A stretch of DNA of 64,000 bases from Hydrangea macrophylla (GCA_033977485.1 CM066998.1:57626274-57690273), one strand, 5' to 3'; positions 35,746 through 47,910 are shown, counted from the stretch's first letter. Numbers and translations: made by a program. The notes: a model not told the origin generated them from the sequence alone.

Positions 35746-38700
35746 ATCAGCATCATTTTCCGTCGTATGAATCTTCTTCAAAAGAATATCACCAGTAGAA
35801 ACCAATTCCCTTATCTTGTGGAACCTCACATCTATATGCTTAGTTCTTACATGATATACCTGGTTCTTTGCCAAATAAATGGCACCCTGACTATAACAAT
35901 GCAACTGAACTCTACCTTGATCAACACCAAGTTCCTTGACTAAACCCTTTAACCACAAAGCTTCTTTTGCAGCCTCAGCTGCTGCCATATATTCTGATTC
36001 AGTTGTAGACAGTGCCAAAGTAGACTGTAAACATATAGACACTCCTGCTAGTGTAAACACATAACCTGTCGTAGACCTCCGGTCATCCAGATCACTTGCG
36101 TAATCTGCATCTACTTACCCCACAACTGAAATAGAACCCTGCTGTCTCTGAAACATAATGCCATAATCTGCCATACCTTGCAAATATATGAAAATCCACT
36201 TCACTGCCTTCCAGTGCTCTCTCCCTAGATTTGCCATATATTTGCTAACTGTGCTGACTGCATGTGCCAAATCAGGTCTAGTGCAAACCATTGCATACAT
36301 CAAACAACCTACAACAATGACATATGGTACCTTAGACATATCTTCAATTTCTGCTTCTGTCTTCGGACATTGACTAGTAGACAACCTAAAGTGATTGGCC
36401 AATGGTGTACTAACTGGTTTAGTATCACTCATACTAAACATCGCCAGTACCTTCTTCACGTACTTTTCCTGAGAAACCCATAACTTTCTAGCCCTTCTGT
36501 CTCTCCGAATTTCCATGCTAAGAATTTTCTTGGTTGTACCCAAGTCTTTTATTTCGAACTCCCTACCAAGCAATGATCTCAGTCTGACAACCTCTTTCAC
36601 ACACTTAGCAGCAATTAACATATCATCAACATACAACATAAAAAAAAATGAAAAAACCATCATCAAGAACCCTAAAGAAAACACAACAATCATACTCACA
36701 ACAACTGTAGCCAATCTGAATCATGTAGGAATCAAACTTATTGTACCACTGCCTTGGAGACTGCTTCAGCCCGTACAGAAATTTCATCAGTTTACAAACA
36801 CGATGTTCTGATTCAGGTTGCTTGAACCCCTTTGGCTGCTCAATGAAGATGTGATCCTCCAAATCACCATGAAGGAAAGTAGTCATCACATCTAGCTGCT
36901 CCAACTCCATATCATAATTAGCTACTAACGCAAGCACCGACCGGATGGAAGTGTGCTTAACCACTGGAGAGAAAACCTCATTGTAATCAACCCCTTTCCT
37001 TTGTGAGTACCCTTTTGCTACCAACCTTGCCTTGAACCTCTGCCCTTCCTTTTTTGATACTGCTTCCTTTATCTTGTAGACCCACTTGCACCCGATTGCC
37101 CTTTTTCCCTCAAGAAGTTCCACCAAATCCCAAGTCCTGCTCTTATGTAGTAACTGAGTTTCTTCTACCATGGCCTCCACCCACTTATCCCTCTCATGAC
37201 AACTAATTGCCTCCTGATAAGTTGAAGGTTCTCCTTTACCAGCAATAAGTGCAAAAGAAACAAAATCATCATACCTAGCTGGTGGTTTCGTTGTGCGTCT
37301 GGACCTGTCTGTGGCTATGCTATGATGCTCATCTACTGGCTGGATAGTATTTTCTTTGTCTACTTCAAGCTCCACATCTATGACCTGTTTGTGTTGCTAT
37401 TCTCCTCTAACTGATGCTTCTGATCTTCTAAAGAAGTTCTCAACATTGAGTTTTCATCAAACACTACATCTCTGCTGATGACCACCTTCTGAGTTTCAGG
37501 ATCCCAAAGCTTATACCCTTTCACCACTTTCTCGTATCCAAGAAAGATGCACTTATTTGATTTTGGGTCTAACTTTGACCTCTCCTCACTCGGGATATGA
37601 ACATAACCAGGACACCTGAATACCCTCATCATAGAGTAATCCACCTCCTTCTCTTTCCACACCTCTTCTGCTACCTTGCCATCAAGCACTGCTCTAGGTG
37701 ATCTATTAATGATGTAGCATGCCATACTCACTGCTTCAGCCCAAAAACTCTTGGGTAGGCCAGCATTCAGTCTTAAACACCTTGCTTTCTCTGCTATAAT
37801 TCTATTCATCCTCTCTGCAACACCATTCTATTGTAGTGTTCTCCGGACTGTAAAATGTCTCTTGATCCCATGCTCCTCACAAAACTTCTGAAATTGTGAA
37901 TCCTTGTACTCTGTACCATTATCCGTTCTGAAGCACTTAATCTGTCTCCTTGTCTGTTTCTCTACCTCTGTCTTCCATAGTCTGAACTTAGAAAAAGTTT
38001 CAAATTTGTGCTTCATGAAGTAGACCCAGACCTTCCTTAAGTAATCATCTATGAAAATTATGAAGTAATAAGATCCACCATTTGATTGAACTCTTACTGG
38101 CCCCCAAACATCCGAATGAATATAGTCAAGAATACCCTTACTACTGTGAGTAGCTGTCTTGAACTGCACCTTGCACTGTTTCCCCAGTACACAATATTTG
38201 CAGAAATCCAGTTTGCATGATTTTACTCCCTTCAATAGATTTCTCTTATGAAGCTCCAGCATACCTCGCTCACTCATGTGACCAAGTCTCATATGCCACA
38301 ATAAAGTATCATCAGTACTAGATTCTGCAGAAGTTGTTGCTGCAGCTCCACCTACAATCGTGTTTCCTGCGAACTTGTAAATATTTCCTGCAACCTTCTG
38401 ACCCTTAATCAAAACCATATCCCCTTTGATCACCTTCAAGACACTCCCTTCTGATTTAAAAACACAGCCATTGGAGTCCAAGGTACCTAAAGAAATTCGA
38501 TTCTTCCTTAAATCTGGAACGTGTCTCACAGCACCTAAAGTCCTCACAACACCATCAAACATTTTAATTTTAATAGTGCCAATACCAATGACTTTACAAG
38601 ATGCATCATTACCCATGACAACATTATCATAATTTACTGACTTGTAGGTATCAAACCAACCCTCATGTGGATACATATGATACGAACATCCAGAATCCAA

Positions 38701-38814
38701 AATCCAAGCATCGATGAAGCGATCAATTGCCGATAACACAGAAAATATATCTTTATCGCTACAGTCCGAACCATCCTCCACCACATTTGCTGAAGTACTG
38801 GCTTTCCCTTTTCA
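35746..38814 (-). pseudogene. E2 pol: protease, integrase, RT and RNase H, broken
   Basis: The domains are in Ty1/copia order. Protease: WILDSGCSYHM near 38690. Zinc-binding pre-integrase: LWHMRLGHMS to CKYCVLGKQC near 38310-38190. Integrase core: HSDVWGPV, FIIFIDDY, then FRTDNGTEY. RT: WVYKIKEAV, KARLVAKGYSQ, and the catalytic LYVDDMLIAA near 36630. RNase H: ALSTTESEYMAAAEAAKEA and RTKHIDVRFHKIRE near 35990-35850. Defects: a CAG-to-TAG type stop after RRTLQ near 37826, a frameshift near 37395, a frameshift in an A-run near 36645, and a TAA near 36115. E3 removes the last codons. The element is inactive but well preserved compared with E1. Confidence 0.95.
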
Positions 38815-39600
38815 GTTGTCCTTCTTCTTCTCATTATTCTTCAACTCTGGACAATATCTCTTCATATGCCCCTTATCATGACACTTGTAACATTCAATAT
38901 TCTTCAACCAGTTTTCCCTTGATTTTGATCTAGACTTATTCCTACCAAATCGATTCCCTCTATCCTTACTTCTTCCACAAGCCTGATTACCCTTTGCTAC
39001 TAGCCTTTCTCCCTAAAACCCTTCAATATTTTGTTTCCGTTGGTTATAAGCCAACAAGGCTGATGTAACATCCTCTAACTCCAGAGTCTCATTTCCCCAT
39101 AAAAGGGTTGTAACCAGATGTTCATAAGAAATAGGAAGAGAAGTAAGAAGAATTAATGCTTTATCTTCGTCATCAAACTTAACCTCAATTCTCAAGAGAT
39201 CACTGATAATTTGGTTGAAAACATTGATATGCTGCGCCAAATCTGAACCCTCAGCCATCTTAAGCTTGTACGACTTTTGCTTAAGAAATAGTTTATTTGT
39301 GAGGGATTTCGACATATACCTGCTCTCCAGTTTCGTCCATATTCCAGCAGGAGAATCTTTATCCAGAACGTGATACATAACCGAATCTGCAAGACAAAAA
39401 TGAATGGTACAGACCGCCTTCAATTCTAGATCTTCCCAATCCTCGTCAGACATACTTGCAGGCTTCTTCGACTTACCGTACAACGCCCTAACCAGACCCT
39501 GCTGCACCAATAGATCTTTCACCCTTCGCTGCCAAAGACCGAAGTTTAAAGTTCCATCAAACTTCTCCACATCAAACTTTGATATCGAAGTATTCACCAT
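38815..39600 (-). pseudogene. E2 gag (UBN2-type with CCHC knuckle), broken by stops
   Basis: Starts at the ATG at 39598-39600 with MVNTSISKFDVEKFDG, the usual copia gag opening, just downstream of the primer site. LWQRRVKDLLVQQGL and LTSLPISYEHLVTTLL are conserved UBN2 gag stretches. A TAG at 39013-39015 interrupts it. In the same frame beyond the stop, CYKCHDKGHMKRYC at about 38905-38860 is a CX2CX4HX4C zinc knuckle that would bind the RNA genome. A TGA near 38813-38815 separates gag from the protease frame. A restart at an internal ATG is unlikely. Confidence 0.93.
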
Positions 39601-39620
39601 TGTTGCGATGATCAACCAAA

Positions 39621-39634
39621 GCTCTAATACCAAT
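39621..39634 (-). other. E2 primer-binding site (diverged initiator Met type)
   Basis: The minus strand reads attggtattagagc beside the LTR. It differs from TGGTATCAGAGC by one base. Confidence 0.88.
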
Positions 39635-40020
39635 TGTTGGATCGACACAATCACACGCAAACAATATATGAAAAATAGAAAGATTAGAGACACACAAAGA
39701 ATTATCACGTGGTTCGGCAATGTGCCTACGTCCACACCAGAGAGCCTGAAATTTCTACTACATCAAAACGATTTAGGGTTACATCATATATATCTCCTAT
39801 AGGTACATGGCAAAATCCCCAAAATACCCATACCGTACCACGGGGGGCTACGCCCCTCGCACCCCTACCCGACTAGTCCATACCGGACATAATGCTTGTT
39901 AGCATTCCGAGAGGGCCCGGCTCCATAGCTACGCTTCGCTCCGCCATGGGCCACAGGGCCCTCCCCTTGACTCTTGGGCCTAGTGTAATGGACCCATTAC
40001 AATATGAGCCACACCCAACA
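39635..40020 (-). repeat. E2 5' LTR
   Basis: 386 bp, TGTTGG to CCAACA at its ends. It contains a GC-rich block at 39838-39960 (rich in ggggctacgcccc-like strings) unusual for this AT-rich window, and a TATA-like atatatatgatg near 39785-39795 on the minus strand. Its inner 82 bp match the truncated copy at 14169-14250. Confidence 0.93.
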
Positions 40021-40199
40021 TTATTCTTAGCAAGTCAATTAGGAAGTGGTTGGTAGTGTTAATGAGTCACTGGTTCTCATTTTCTTGGGGAGTAAGTTGA
40101 GTAATTGTGTTATGTTGAGTCTTTGCTGCTGATTAGTTGTAAACAATCCTATTTAAGGAGTTATGACATTAATAAAAATTATCAGATTATTTGTTTATC

Positions 40200-40573
40200 A
40201 GCAAGTGTGAGTTCGGAGCAACTCGAATCAATGCATAGTGAAAACAAATCTACAGAGCTTTACAATGCCTTTTAATAGCTCTCTAGGTCAAAAGATGAAA
40301 GATACAATATCCCAATACATCCAAATGACCTAATATTAGGTTTACATACTTGCCACATTCTTAATCCACTTAGGAAACTAAAAACTGCCTAAAATAAGGT
40401 CTTTTGCTTCAAAACCTTAATCCTTTGGTCGTTGGGGTGACCACCTTGGTGAGTGAGATTTCAGCAAGCACAACAACAAATTCCCGCTCACTCTGGCTGC
40501 TAGGGTGGGTACCACTCGAGCGAACAAAGCAAACTTTGACTTTCCTTTTTCAAATGAGCCACACTTTTCAACA
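40200..40573 (-). repeat. E5: 3' LTR of another copia element (partial, left border unclear)
   Basis: On the minus strand the polypurine tract ccaagggggagat is followed by TGTTGAAAAGTGTGG, the same type of junction as in E2. The LTR continues leftwards past a tattaaaaggc TATA-like string near 40275. I cannot place its outer end, and E2 begins at 40020. Confidence 0.65.
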
Positions 40574-40840
40574 ATCTCCCCCTTGGCGAAATTTAAAGGC
40601 TACAAACTTTCTAACCAAATCCAACATCCCACCATCTCCAATTTAGCATGAATACCATGCTAATCCAAAAAAACCATCTCCTTGCTTTGGGAAATCATAC
40701 ATTTGAGTGTGTACAATATTGGCCAAGTTCAAACAATGTTGAAACTTGACCCCACTTACCACGATTAACATATCAGCCAGATTGTCAACAGTTTCAATCT
40801 TTTAGAGTAGAATGCTCCCCTCATCAACGATTTCTCAAAC
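40574..40840 (-). other. E5 3' untranslated part with polypurine tract
   Basis: Lies between the RNase H relic and the LTR. The polypurine tract is at about 40574-40590. No ORF. Confidence 0.6.
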
Positions 40841-41508
40841 AAAATGAAAACAGACATCAATATGCTTGGTCAATCCTAGCATGATGAACTTGGTTCTTCG
40901 CTAAAGGTATGGCACTTTGACTATTGCAAAATACTTCCACCTTCTCCCAATGAATCCCCAAGTATTCTACCAACCTATGCAACCAAATAGCCTCCTTCAT
41001 AACATCAGCGACTGCCATGTATTTGGCTTTTTTGGTAGACAATGATATCGTGGATTACAATGCTGACCTCTAACTGACTAGACCACTCACCATAGTAAAC
41101 AAATATCAGGTAGAAGACCGTCTCTTATCCAAATAGCCCGTATAGTCCGAATCCACGTATCCTAAGAGAAATCTCACAACATCTTCATTTTTTCCAAATC
41201 TCAACCCCACATCCGTTGTACTATTGATATACCTGAATACCTACTTTGTAGCTTCCCAATGCTTTTTCCTTGGATTATGCATATAACGACTAATCATACT
41301 AAACAACTTGAGAAATGTCGGGGCTAGTAAATAGCATGGCATACATTAGGCTTCCAACCAAACTTGCATATGCCACTTGGGCCATATACCTCTTCTCTTC
41401 TTTGATACTCGGAGAGAACTTCTCACTTAACTTGGAGTGGGAATCCAATGGTATAGTAACCGATTTTGTGTCCTCGTCCATACCAAAATGTTGCAACACC
41501 TTCTTCAA
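40840..41508 (-). pseudogene. E5 RT C-terminus and RNase H fragment (Ty1/copia)
   Basis: Two stretches are in copia order on the minus strand. 41508-41299: MKKVLQHFGMDE, TIPLDSHSKLS, then YASLVGSLMYAMLFTSPDIS, the RVT_2 C-terminal region. 41042-40857: TKKAKYMAVADVMKEAIWLHRLVEYLG and SQSAIPLAKNQVHHARI, the RNase H core. Stops and frameshifts separate them. The upstream RT, integrase and gag are absent, so this is a 3' fragment. Confidence 0.92.
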
Positions 41509-41514
41509 ATAATG

Positions 41515-41704
41515 TTATTGTTAGGCACTTGAGGATTACGACATCCTTGATAGCTTTTTTGAACAGTTCTTTATCTTGCAACATGAATCGGACCTTAAGC
41601 AGTCTTGTGTTGAGGTCTACCCTAACATTTGGATGTCTCGGATATTCAATTATGGGAACCCTCCAATCATCTACTTCCAAGGGGGGTAAAGTCAAAGTAT
41701 TCAA
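41515..41704 (-). pseudogene. Ty3/gypsy pol fragment (RNase H-integrase junction)
   Basis: VDDWRVPIIEYPRHPNVRVDL and the following RFMLQDKELFKKAIKDVV resemble the gypsy segment between RNase H and the H2C2 integrase finger, where DDWR.PIIEYL and LYKR are typical. It is about 60 codons, directly abuts the E5 copia fragment, and is out of frame with everything near it. Confidence 0.65.
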
Positions 41705-41941
41705 GATTAGGATTCTTTATTTTAATAAATCTTTTATTGTTGAGTTTACTTTTACAGTCATTTCATTTATGCATTAGTTTGTAGTTTTATTAGTTAGTTT
41801 GTATAGTTAGTTTTAGATATATTCCCCTTTACTTGAACCCATTTCACTTTCTCATGCATCCACCTTGCACTCAGAAAAGAAAAGTCCTTTTAATTAAGGC
41901 AATCAAATGATCATAGTTGCCTGATTTGGCACATTTGGCTT
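41705..41941. other. Non-coding stretch, no gene seen
   Basis: AT-rich sequence between the gypsy fragment and the long-TIR element. Confidence 0.5.
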
Positions 41942-41969
41942 TAAATTTAGAGTTAAATACATTTTACCC

Positions 41970-41970
<1 letters not shown>

Positions 41971-42005
<35 letters not shown>
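41971..42005. repeat. Poly-C tract of 35
   Basis: An uninterrupted run of 35 C inside the left TIR. The matching place in the right TIR reads acctgtgtgtgg, so the run expanded after the element formed, or it is a sequencing artefact. Confidence 0.85.
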
Positions 42006-42006
<1 letters not shown>

Positions 42007-42292
42007 TGGTTAGGTCCATTTTTACTTTACCCCCCTGTAATTCAAAAGTGGAGTCTTAGCCCATTGTGCTTTCGGATCAAAGTGAAACTGTTAAGATTTT
42101 CCTCAAAATTGATTAAAAATCTAAAATTGGCCCTAAATATTAATACTTAACCCCCTTTGTAAACTAGGTTAATTTTGGGGTTAACACCTCATGTAGAGAT
42201 AATGCTTCTATTTAAACCACTTATGTGGGGGGCTAATTTTTAACACTTAACCCCATTTGGGGGCTAATTTTAGGGTTAACTACTTATGTGGC

Positions 42293-45200
42293 TCTGGATA
42301 CCGGCATTTGGGCCCACTTTTGTTTAAAACAATTTTCAAATTTCAAATTCAAAGAGTCGCCACTTAATTTTTAAAGGGAAAATTAAGAAACCATTTTAAA
42401 GCAAACTGATCTTTTGCGAAACCAAAGATTTCTAGGTCCGGGGATTATGGAATGAGAGAGGAAGGAGCTCAGCGGACTAAAACACCCCCTCTCATCCTAT
42501 TTCGCGATAGGCCTACCTCAACATCGTCTTTAATCGAATTATTAATCTAAGCATGCCCCCAACTAATACATATATATAAATAATACATTACACAAGCATG
42601 TTGAAAAGGGTGCAAAATTGCTAACGATAAAATAGCATTCATAATCCACATAATTCAAGTAGCAAGCAAAATGATGTGCAAATAGGGAACTAGAGAACTA
42701 ATCCGGGATCCGACCGCGAAATAGAAACGTGCAATGCATACATATAAAATAAAACCTAAGAAAAGGTCTCTAACGCATATAAACACATAAGGCAAGACCT
42801 AGTATAAAGTGTCGCATATGGAGTCGAAAATTATTCAAAATCAAAGAAGTAAATTAAACTAGAGAAGGGTTGAGAAATTGTACCTCAAATGCGCTACAAA
42901 ACAAAGATTAGTACACATGCCTTGATCAAAGATATCAAATAATCAACCCTAAGCTTCTAGCTTAAATCTATTAAGCATCGAAAGTATTGACCTATTTATG
43001 GATTCCCTCTATTTAGTTGAAAACATATCACCTCTATAGATATGCAAGTCTCAACTAGGCAGTAATGCATTGTACATATAGAAGAAATATAATCCCAACA
43101 TGACTATAAAGAATTCACAATTAGGTTTAATTAAAGACATTTTAACCTAAAACTAGATCCTAACTACAAGTAGCAATGCACATGGATGAATACATGGATA
43201 TACATAAGAACAAGCTATGAATTATTCACTAACTTGGATCACTTAGCCTGTGGATTTAAGCTTAATTATCATTATTCAAAACATGGTTTGAGCCCTAAGG
43301 CATTAGGAGACCATTTAAGTTTAAATAAATAAGATTAGACAAAAACAGTGACAGTTTCTCATGAATTACAAAGAGTAGACCAGACTTTCAAAGATAGAAA
43401 AAACATACTTTCAACGGTTGGATCTTAATGAATTTTGGATATGACATGCCTTTGTGAGTCTAGTTTCTAACCCAAAAAGAAAATCAAGGTTTGAACGGTT
43501 AGATCTCCGGGAATAGGGAAACTACTAGACATCACTCAGGAATCTGCAACTCTCTGTCCAGAGATCTTGTATGATTTTCTAAAAATAGTAAACAAATGAG
43601 AAACACATAGATCTTTTTAGGGTATCTTCCTAACACATAACTACCTATTAGAGGCTAAGAAAGTTAGGTTATGGTTCTGATTTATTAATTTTAAAACGGA
43701 CTTACTGTTCTGGAATTTCAGACAGAGAGTTGCTTACTTTGAAATCATAAGACCAAACCATCTTAAACATGGAATTTCATCATAACAAAAATCACAGAGG
43801 TACTTAAATGAGTCATGAACATTCTCCAATTGGTCTCATTCCATTCCCATGGACCATGATTTAATAATAAATCTTTTATCATAGTGGGACTAAGGATTCA
43901 CTACACCATTGTTAGATTAGTGTTCATATTTTTGAAACCAACTTGATCCATAATTCTAAAGAGAACTAGGATCAAGTATGATTATGATTATTTAGAATAA
44001 ATGATAAGGAGATCCATAGATTTAGCCTTAATGGATTTCCATCATAGATCTCATAGTTGGAGACCTAGAAAGAGAATCCTAAGGTCTTACTTATTTTTAT
44101 GAACTTTTGAATATAAACTATGGAAATCTACATCTAATTACTCTCTCAAATATATGGTCCTTGAGGAATGTAGAGTCATGATATCCTATTCCCCTCTCAA
44201 ATTAATGATCCTTGGGGACTAAATGAGACCCAAAACCACTCAAATCTCTATGGAATATAATATGAATTCCATAAGATTCTTAGTAAGAAGATCCAAGTCA
44301 TGAGTTAAGACTTGAATCTTACCAACTATGTGTAAATATAACCATGATCCATCTTAATCTCCATATGAATCATAGGATCATAGGAAACTAAGGAATCCAA
44401 CTCAAAGAGACTCAAAAGAGCATATAAAATCTTATGAATAAAAAAAATAATCAAGGTTCACTTAAGAAAATTTAAGAGAACAAATTCTTTAAAACCAACT
44501 CATACTTCTAAACCCAAGACTTATTTAGATCCAAACTAATGAACTACCATGAGATTCAATCACAAATTCTATGTGGTGTGTGATGAAATGAGGTAGGAAG
44601 AGAGGTTTTGAAAGTGTGTAAAGATCCTAGAACTAGGAATTTGTGATTGAATTATTATATATATAGATTTGAAGGCTTTACCTCTAGATCTTCTCAAAAC
44701 TTGTAGAGATGTTGAATTCCTCAAACATTTCCTCTTCCTTTTCCTCAAGCTTCAAGCTCATTCAATGGTGATTTGATGGTTGGATAAAGATTTGGTGGGT
44801 TTTGGATATGAGATTTGGTAGAGTTTCTCTCTCTATATTTTTTTCCTCTAAAGCTCTCCCAATATTTCTCTATATAATTCAAGTATTCCCCCTCCACTCC
44901 AAATGAGAGAAAATGAGTTTTTTTTATAGACTTTCATTATCTTAGGGGCTAAGATAAGGGTAGATAGGTCAATTTGGGGTGGGTTAGGAATATTCTATGG
45001 CATCTCTAACTCTCCATGGCACTTCTATGTAATTCCAAGAAACTTGCAAGGCATTTAAGTTGGGTAGAACAAAGGAACATTCTAGAGCATCTTCAAAGCA
45101 CATGGGAGATTAGTGCCCAACAAAGGGCTTTTTGGGTATTTACTTTGGATTAGGAATATGCCAAGGAATCTCTAACTTTCCAAATCACATGGGATACTTT

Positions 45201-45609
45201 CTTTTATTATTATCCTTTTCTTATATATATATGTATGTATGTATAGACACATTTTTCATTTTAAATCTAAATTAATCATATGAGTCACCAAATAGTATAT
45301 TTTTCTTCTTTTCTTTCGAATCTAAAAAATAAGGGAAATAATGTTATTTTTAGAAAATATCATTATAATTATTATTATTTAATCTATTCCATTTTATTTT
45401 AGAAAGTAACCCATGATCCAGTGAGCTTGAGACAGATGGTCAGTGATTGGCCAAATCTAGGGGTATTAGGAGCAAGTTTTGGGAACTTGAAGCTTTTCAG
45501 AAGTCGAAGCGATGAACTTGAAGAAAATCGTCGGGATAATATTCATCATTGATATCTAGAGGTAAATCCCCCTAAGTTTAATAGTTCGGTCAAAATTGGG
45601 GTGTCTATA
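42293..45609 (-). repeat. E7 3' LTR (full length)
   Basis: 3,317 bp. The first base pair is TC rather than TG in the plus-strand view, a mutation of the TG. On the minus strand a TATA-like ctataaaaaaaactc lies near 44925. It contains about 1.1 kb (43647-44763) that is missing from the other LTR. Confidence 0.9.
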
Positions 45610-45630
45610 GTTTGCCCCTCTTCGGCAGAG
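45610..45630 (-). other. E7 polypurine tract
   Basis: The minus strand reads gaagaggggcaaac against the LTR end. Confidence 0.75.
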
Positions 45631-45769
45631 CTTGTAAAGCAACGCGTATCACAAGTGAATGTCGAAGCCTATGTGAAGACAAGCCTTTGACCGGTATTGA
45701 ACTTAGGTAAAAACAAAATGCGTTGCAAAAACATTCGCGGAGATGGATGGTGCTGGTCGTGCTCGACGG

Positions 45770-45815
45770 TGAGCTGCCTACGTATCCTTAGAGGAATCAG
45801 ACCAGGACGTAGTTC
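45770..45815. repeat. Hairpin motif, copy 1 (ctacgtatcc ... ggacgtag)
   Basis: tgcctacgtatcc and ggacgtagttc form an inverted repeat around aggaatcagacc. Related copies are at 47766-47808 and 47868-47910. Confidence 0.7.
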
Positions 45816-46004
45816 GGGTGAGGGATCACACACAAGCACAAATAGTCACACGGATGAATGTTCCTATCCTATCGTGATGCACGTGTTCATGGAATAACGA
45901 CTGTCAATGCAACTTCATGCTTCATGCTATGTAGATGCAAAGATCCAAGATCATGCTCTTTTTGGTGATATGAATGCATTCAATGCCTAACACCGATATG
46001 AATT

Positions 46005-46178
46005 TCCTCAACCTAGATAACTTCAACAAGGATTTGCCTCAATCTAGAGGACCTCAACAGAGATTTGCCTCAATCTAAAGGACTTCAATGGAGATTTGCC
46101 TCAATCTAGAGGACTTCAACAGAGATTTACCTCAATCTAGAGGACTTCAACGGATTTGCCTCAATCTATAGGACTTTA
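46005..46178. repeat. Minisatellite A, 31-bp unit, about 5.5 copies
   Basis: Units start near 46036, 46067, 46098, 46129 and 46158, each like gcctcaatctagaggac followed by ttcaacagagattt. It lies in the 3' part of E7 downstream of gag. Confidence 0.88.
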
Positions 46179-46179
46179 G

Positions 46180-46825
46180 GAAATATTGCCATCGAGGACT
46201 AAAATTGACCAAAAAGATGCTGCCATCGAGGACTAACGCAAGTTCGAAAAGATTTCCATTGAGTACTAGTATTAGATGTCATAGAGAACTAACATGAATA
46301 ATGCTTCCATTGAGGACTAATGCTTATGTAAAGAAGCTGCCATTGAGGACTAATGCCTTTGTAAAGAAGTTGCCATTGAGGACTAATAGAGATTGTCATT
46401 GAGGACTAACGAGGATTACCATTGAGGCCTAACAGAAATTGCCTTAGAGGACTAATACAGATGATGCTACCATTGAGGACTAATGTAGATGCCATTGAAG
46501 ACTAAGACTGATGATGCTGCCATTGAGGACTAATGCAAGGTTGCCATAGAGGACTAATACCGATGATGCTGCCATTGAGGACTAATGCAAGGTTGCCATT
46601 GAGGACTAACACCGATAATGCTGCCATTGAGGACTAATGCAATGTTGCCATTGAGGACTAACACCGATAATGCTGCCATAGAAGACTAATGGAAGGTAAG
46701 GGAAGCTACCATTGAGGACTAATGCTTATGAAGAGAAACTGCAATTGAGGACTAACACTTAGGAAGGGAAGCTTCCATTGAGGACTAACGCTTATGAAGA
46801 AAAACTGCCATTGAGAACTAATGCG
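46180..46825. repeat. Minisatellite B, gccattgaggactaa units, more than 20 copies
   Basis: The core gccattgaggactaa recurs about every 22-40 bases. Between 46500 and 46690 it forms a higher-order repeat alternating spacers tgcaaggtt and caccgataatgct. It has no open frame and directly follows minisatellite A. Confidence 0.9.
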
Positions 46826-47765
46826 TGTTCGGGAGTCTCCTCGGACTCAAAGAATTTGAACGAAGCTCATTGGAAAGAATGATTTTCTGGATTTGTGGAC
46901 CTTTGGAAGAAACACATCGATTTTGTCACAAGAGGGAAGTCACCTTTACCCCTAGTCTTGGAATCTTCTTATATTGCCACTTATGTTGTGATAGTGTTCA
47001 AAACCTCTGCTCATATCGCTCTTGGGATGCTCATGAAGACTTTTTAAATCTTTATTCATCATCTTAAACCCACACATTTGAGACCATTTATTGACTCATC
47101 AAAGGAGGACAAACATGACAAAGCCAGTTACTCAAGATGACTAACTCAAATTCTACATTCATTATGAATCAATTTACTTTCATTGTGAATTCATATATCA
47201 TCTCACCTTTCATTTATTCATCATCTTACAAATGGTTGTGCTTTGCTGATAAATCTAAGCTTTGAAAACTTCCCCTTTTTGATTTAGCGAATTGTTTGCC
47301 CATCTAGAATGTGCTTCAAATTAGTGCTTTAACTTATAGAAAAAAGACGCTCCATTTCAAAGCGTTTCAAAACAGACTTGGTGACTTGAGAACTTGCATT
47401 TGGCAAATAGAGTTTACCCCTAGTTTGAAAGAGACTTGGGGGTTCGCTTCTAGAGTAAAATGGGGCTTTTAGCAAACAAAGTTTTCCCCTAGTCTTAAGA
47501 GCAAATAGGCTCATCCAAGGGTTTTGAAAACATGATGGTACAGGATGCCTGCAGTGCATTTACTCCCAACCTAGAGGTAAGCATCATGAATGTGGTGGGC
47601 TGAAGCGGGAAACCAATGCTGATGGGCAAACTTTGTTTGCCCTTGGTTTGACATACTCCAGGCAAACACAAGTTTGCCCCTAGTCTGAAGGAAGGAAACC
47701 AAAGGTACAAAGGGTGATGCTTTTTGTTTTGGAATGGTTATAGACCGAGAACCTTGGAAGGTTCA
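46826..47765. other. E7 internal, non-coding, with repeated tttgcccctagt-type strings
   Basis: Strings such as gtttacccctagtttgaa, gttttcccctagtctta and gtttgcccctagtctgaa recur near 47410, 47480 and 47670. No retroelement domain. Confidence 0.6.
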
Positions 47766-47910
47766 CCTACTTATCCCCAAGTGGGAATCAGGTCCAAAAG
47801 TAGTTCGGCCAAGGCTTGAAAGAAATATAGCATAAGATGATGGGGTGATGACCGAACCGAGCAGGTTGCTACGTATCCCCAAGTGAGAATCAGGTCAAAA
47901 CGTAGTACAT
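47766..47910. repeat. Hairpin motif, copies 2 and 3
   Basis: Two units about 102 bp apart. Each has tatccccaagtg, then gaatcaggtc, then aagtagttc or acgtagtac, so ctacgta pairs with acgtag in the second. Copy 1 is at 45770. Confidence 0.7.

Larger units (their letters stand above)
14169..40020 (-). mobile_element. E2: Ty1/copia element split by E3
   Basis: The two pieces are 14169-14419 (3' end) and 35746-40020 (5' LTR, gag, pol). E3 with its ATCAG duplication lies between them. Across the gap the copia RNase H end is continuous: the right piece stops at HTTENDAD and the left piece resumes LTKPVTTEKFKHCLDLINV. The full 5' LTR is at 39635-40020, and the 3' LTR survives only in part. Several nonsense changes and frameshifts disable the coding region. 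No target duplication can be checked for E2 because its left LTR edge is lost. Confidence 0.93.

Noticed and set aside
36515..36811. Plus-strand ORF of 98 codons
   Set aside because: Antisense shadow of the E2 reverse transcriptase.
46180..46825. CRISPR-like array
   Set aside because: The repeats are spaced irregularly, the spacers repeat too, and the context is a plant retroelement. It is a minisatellite.
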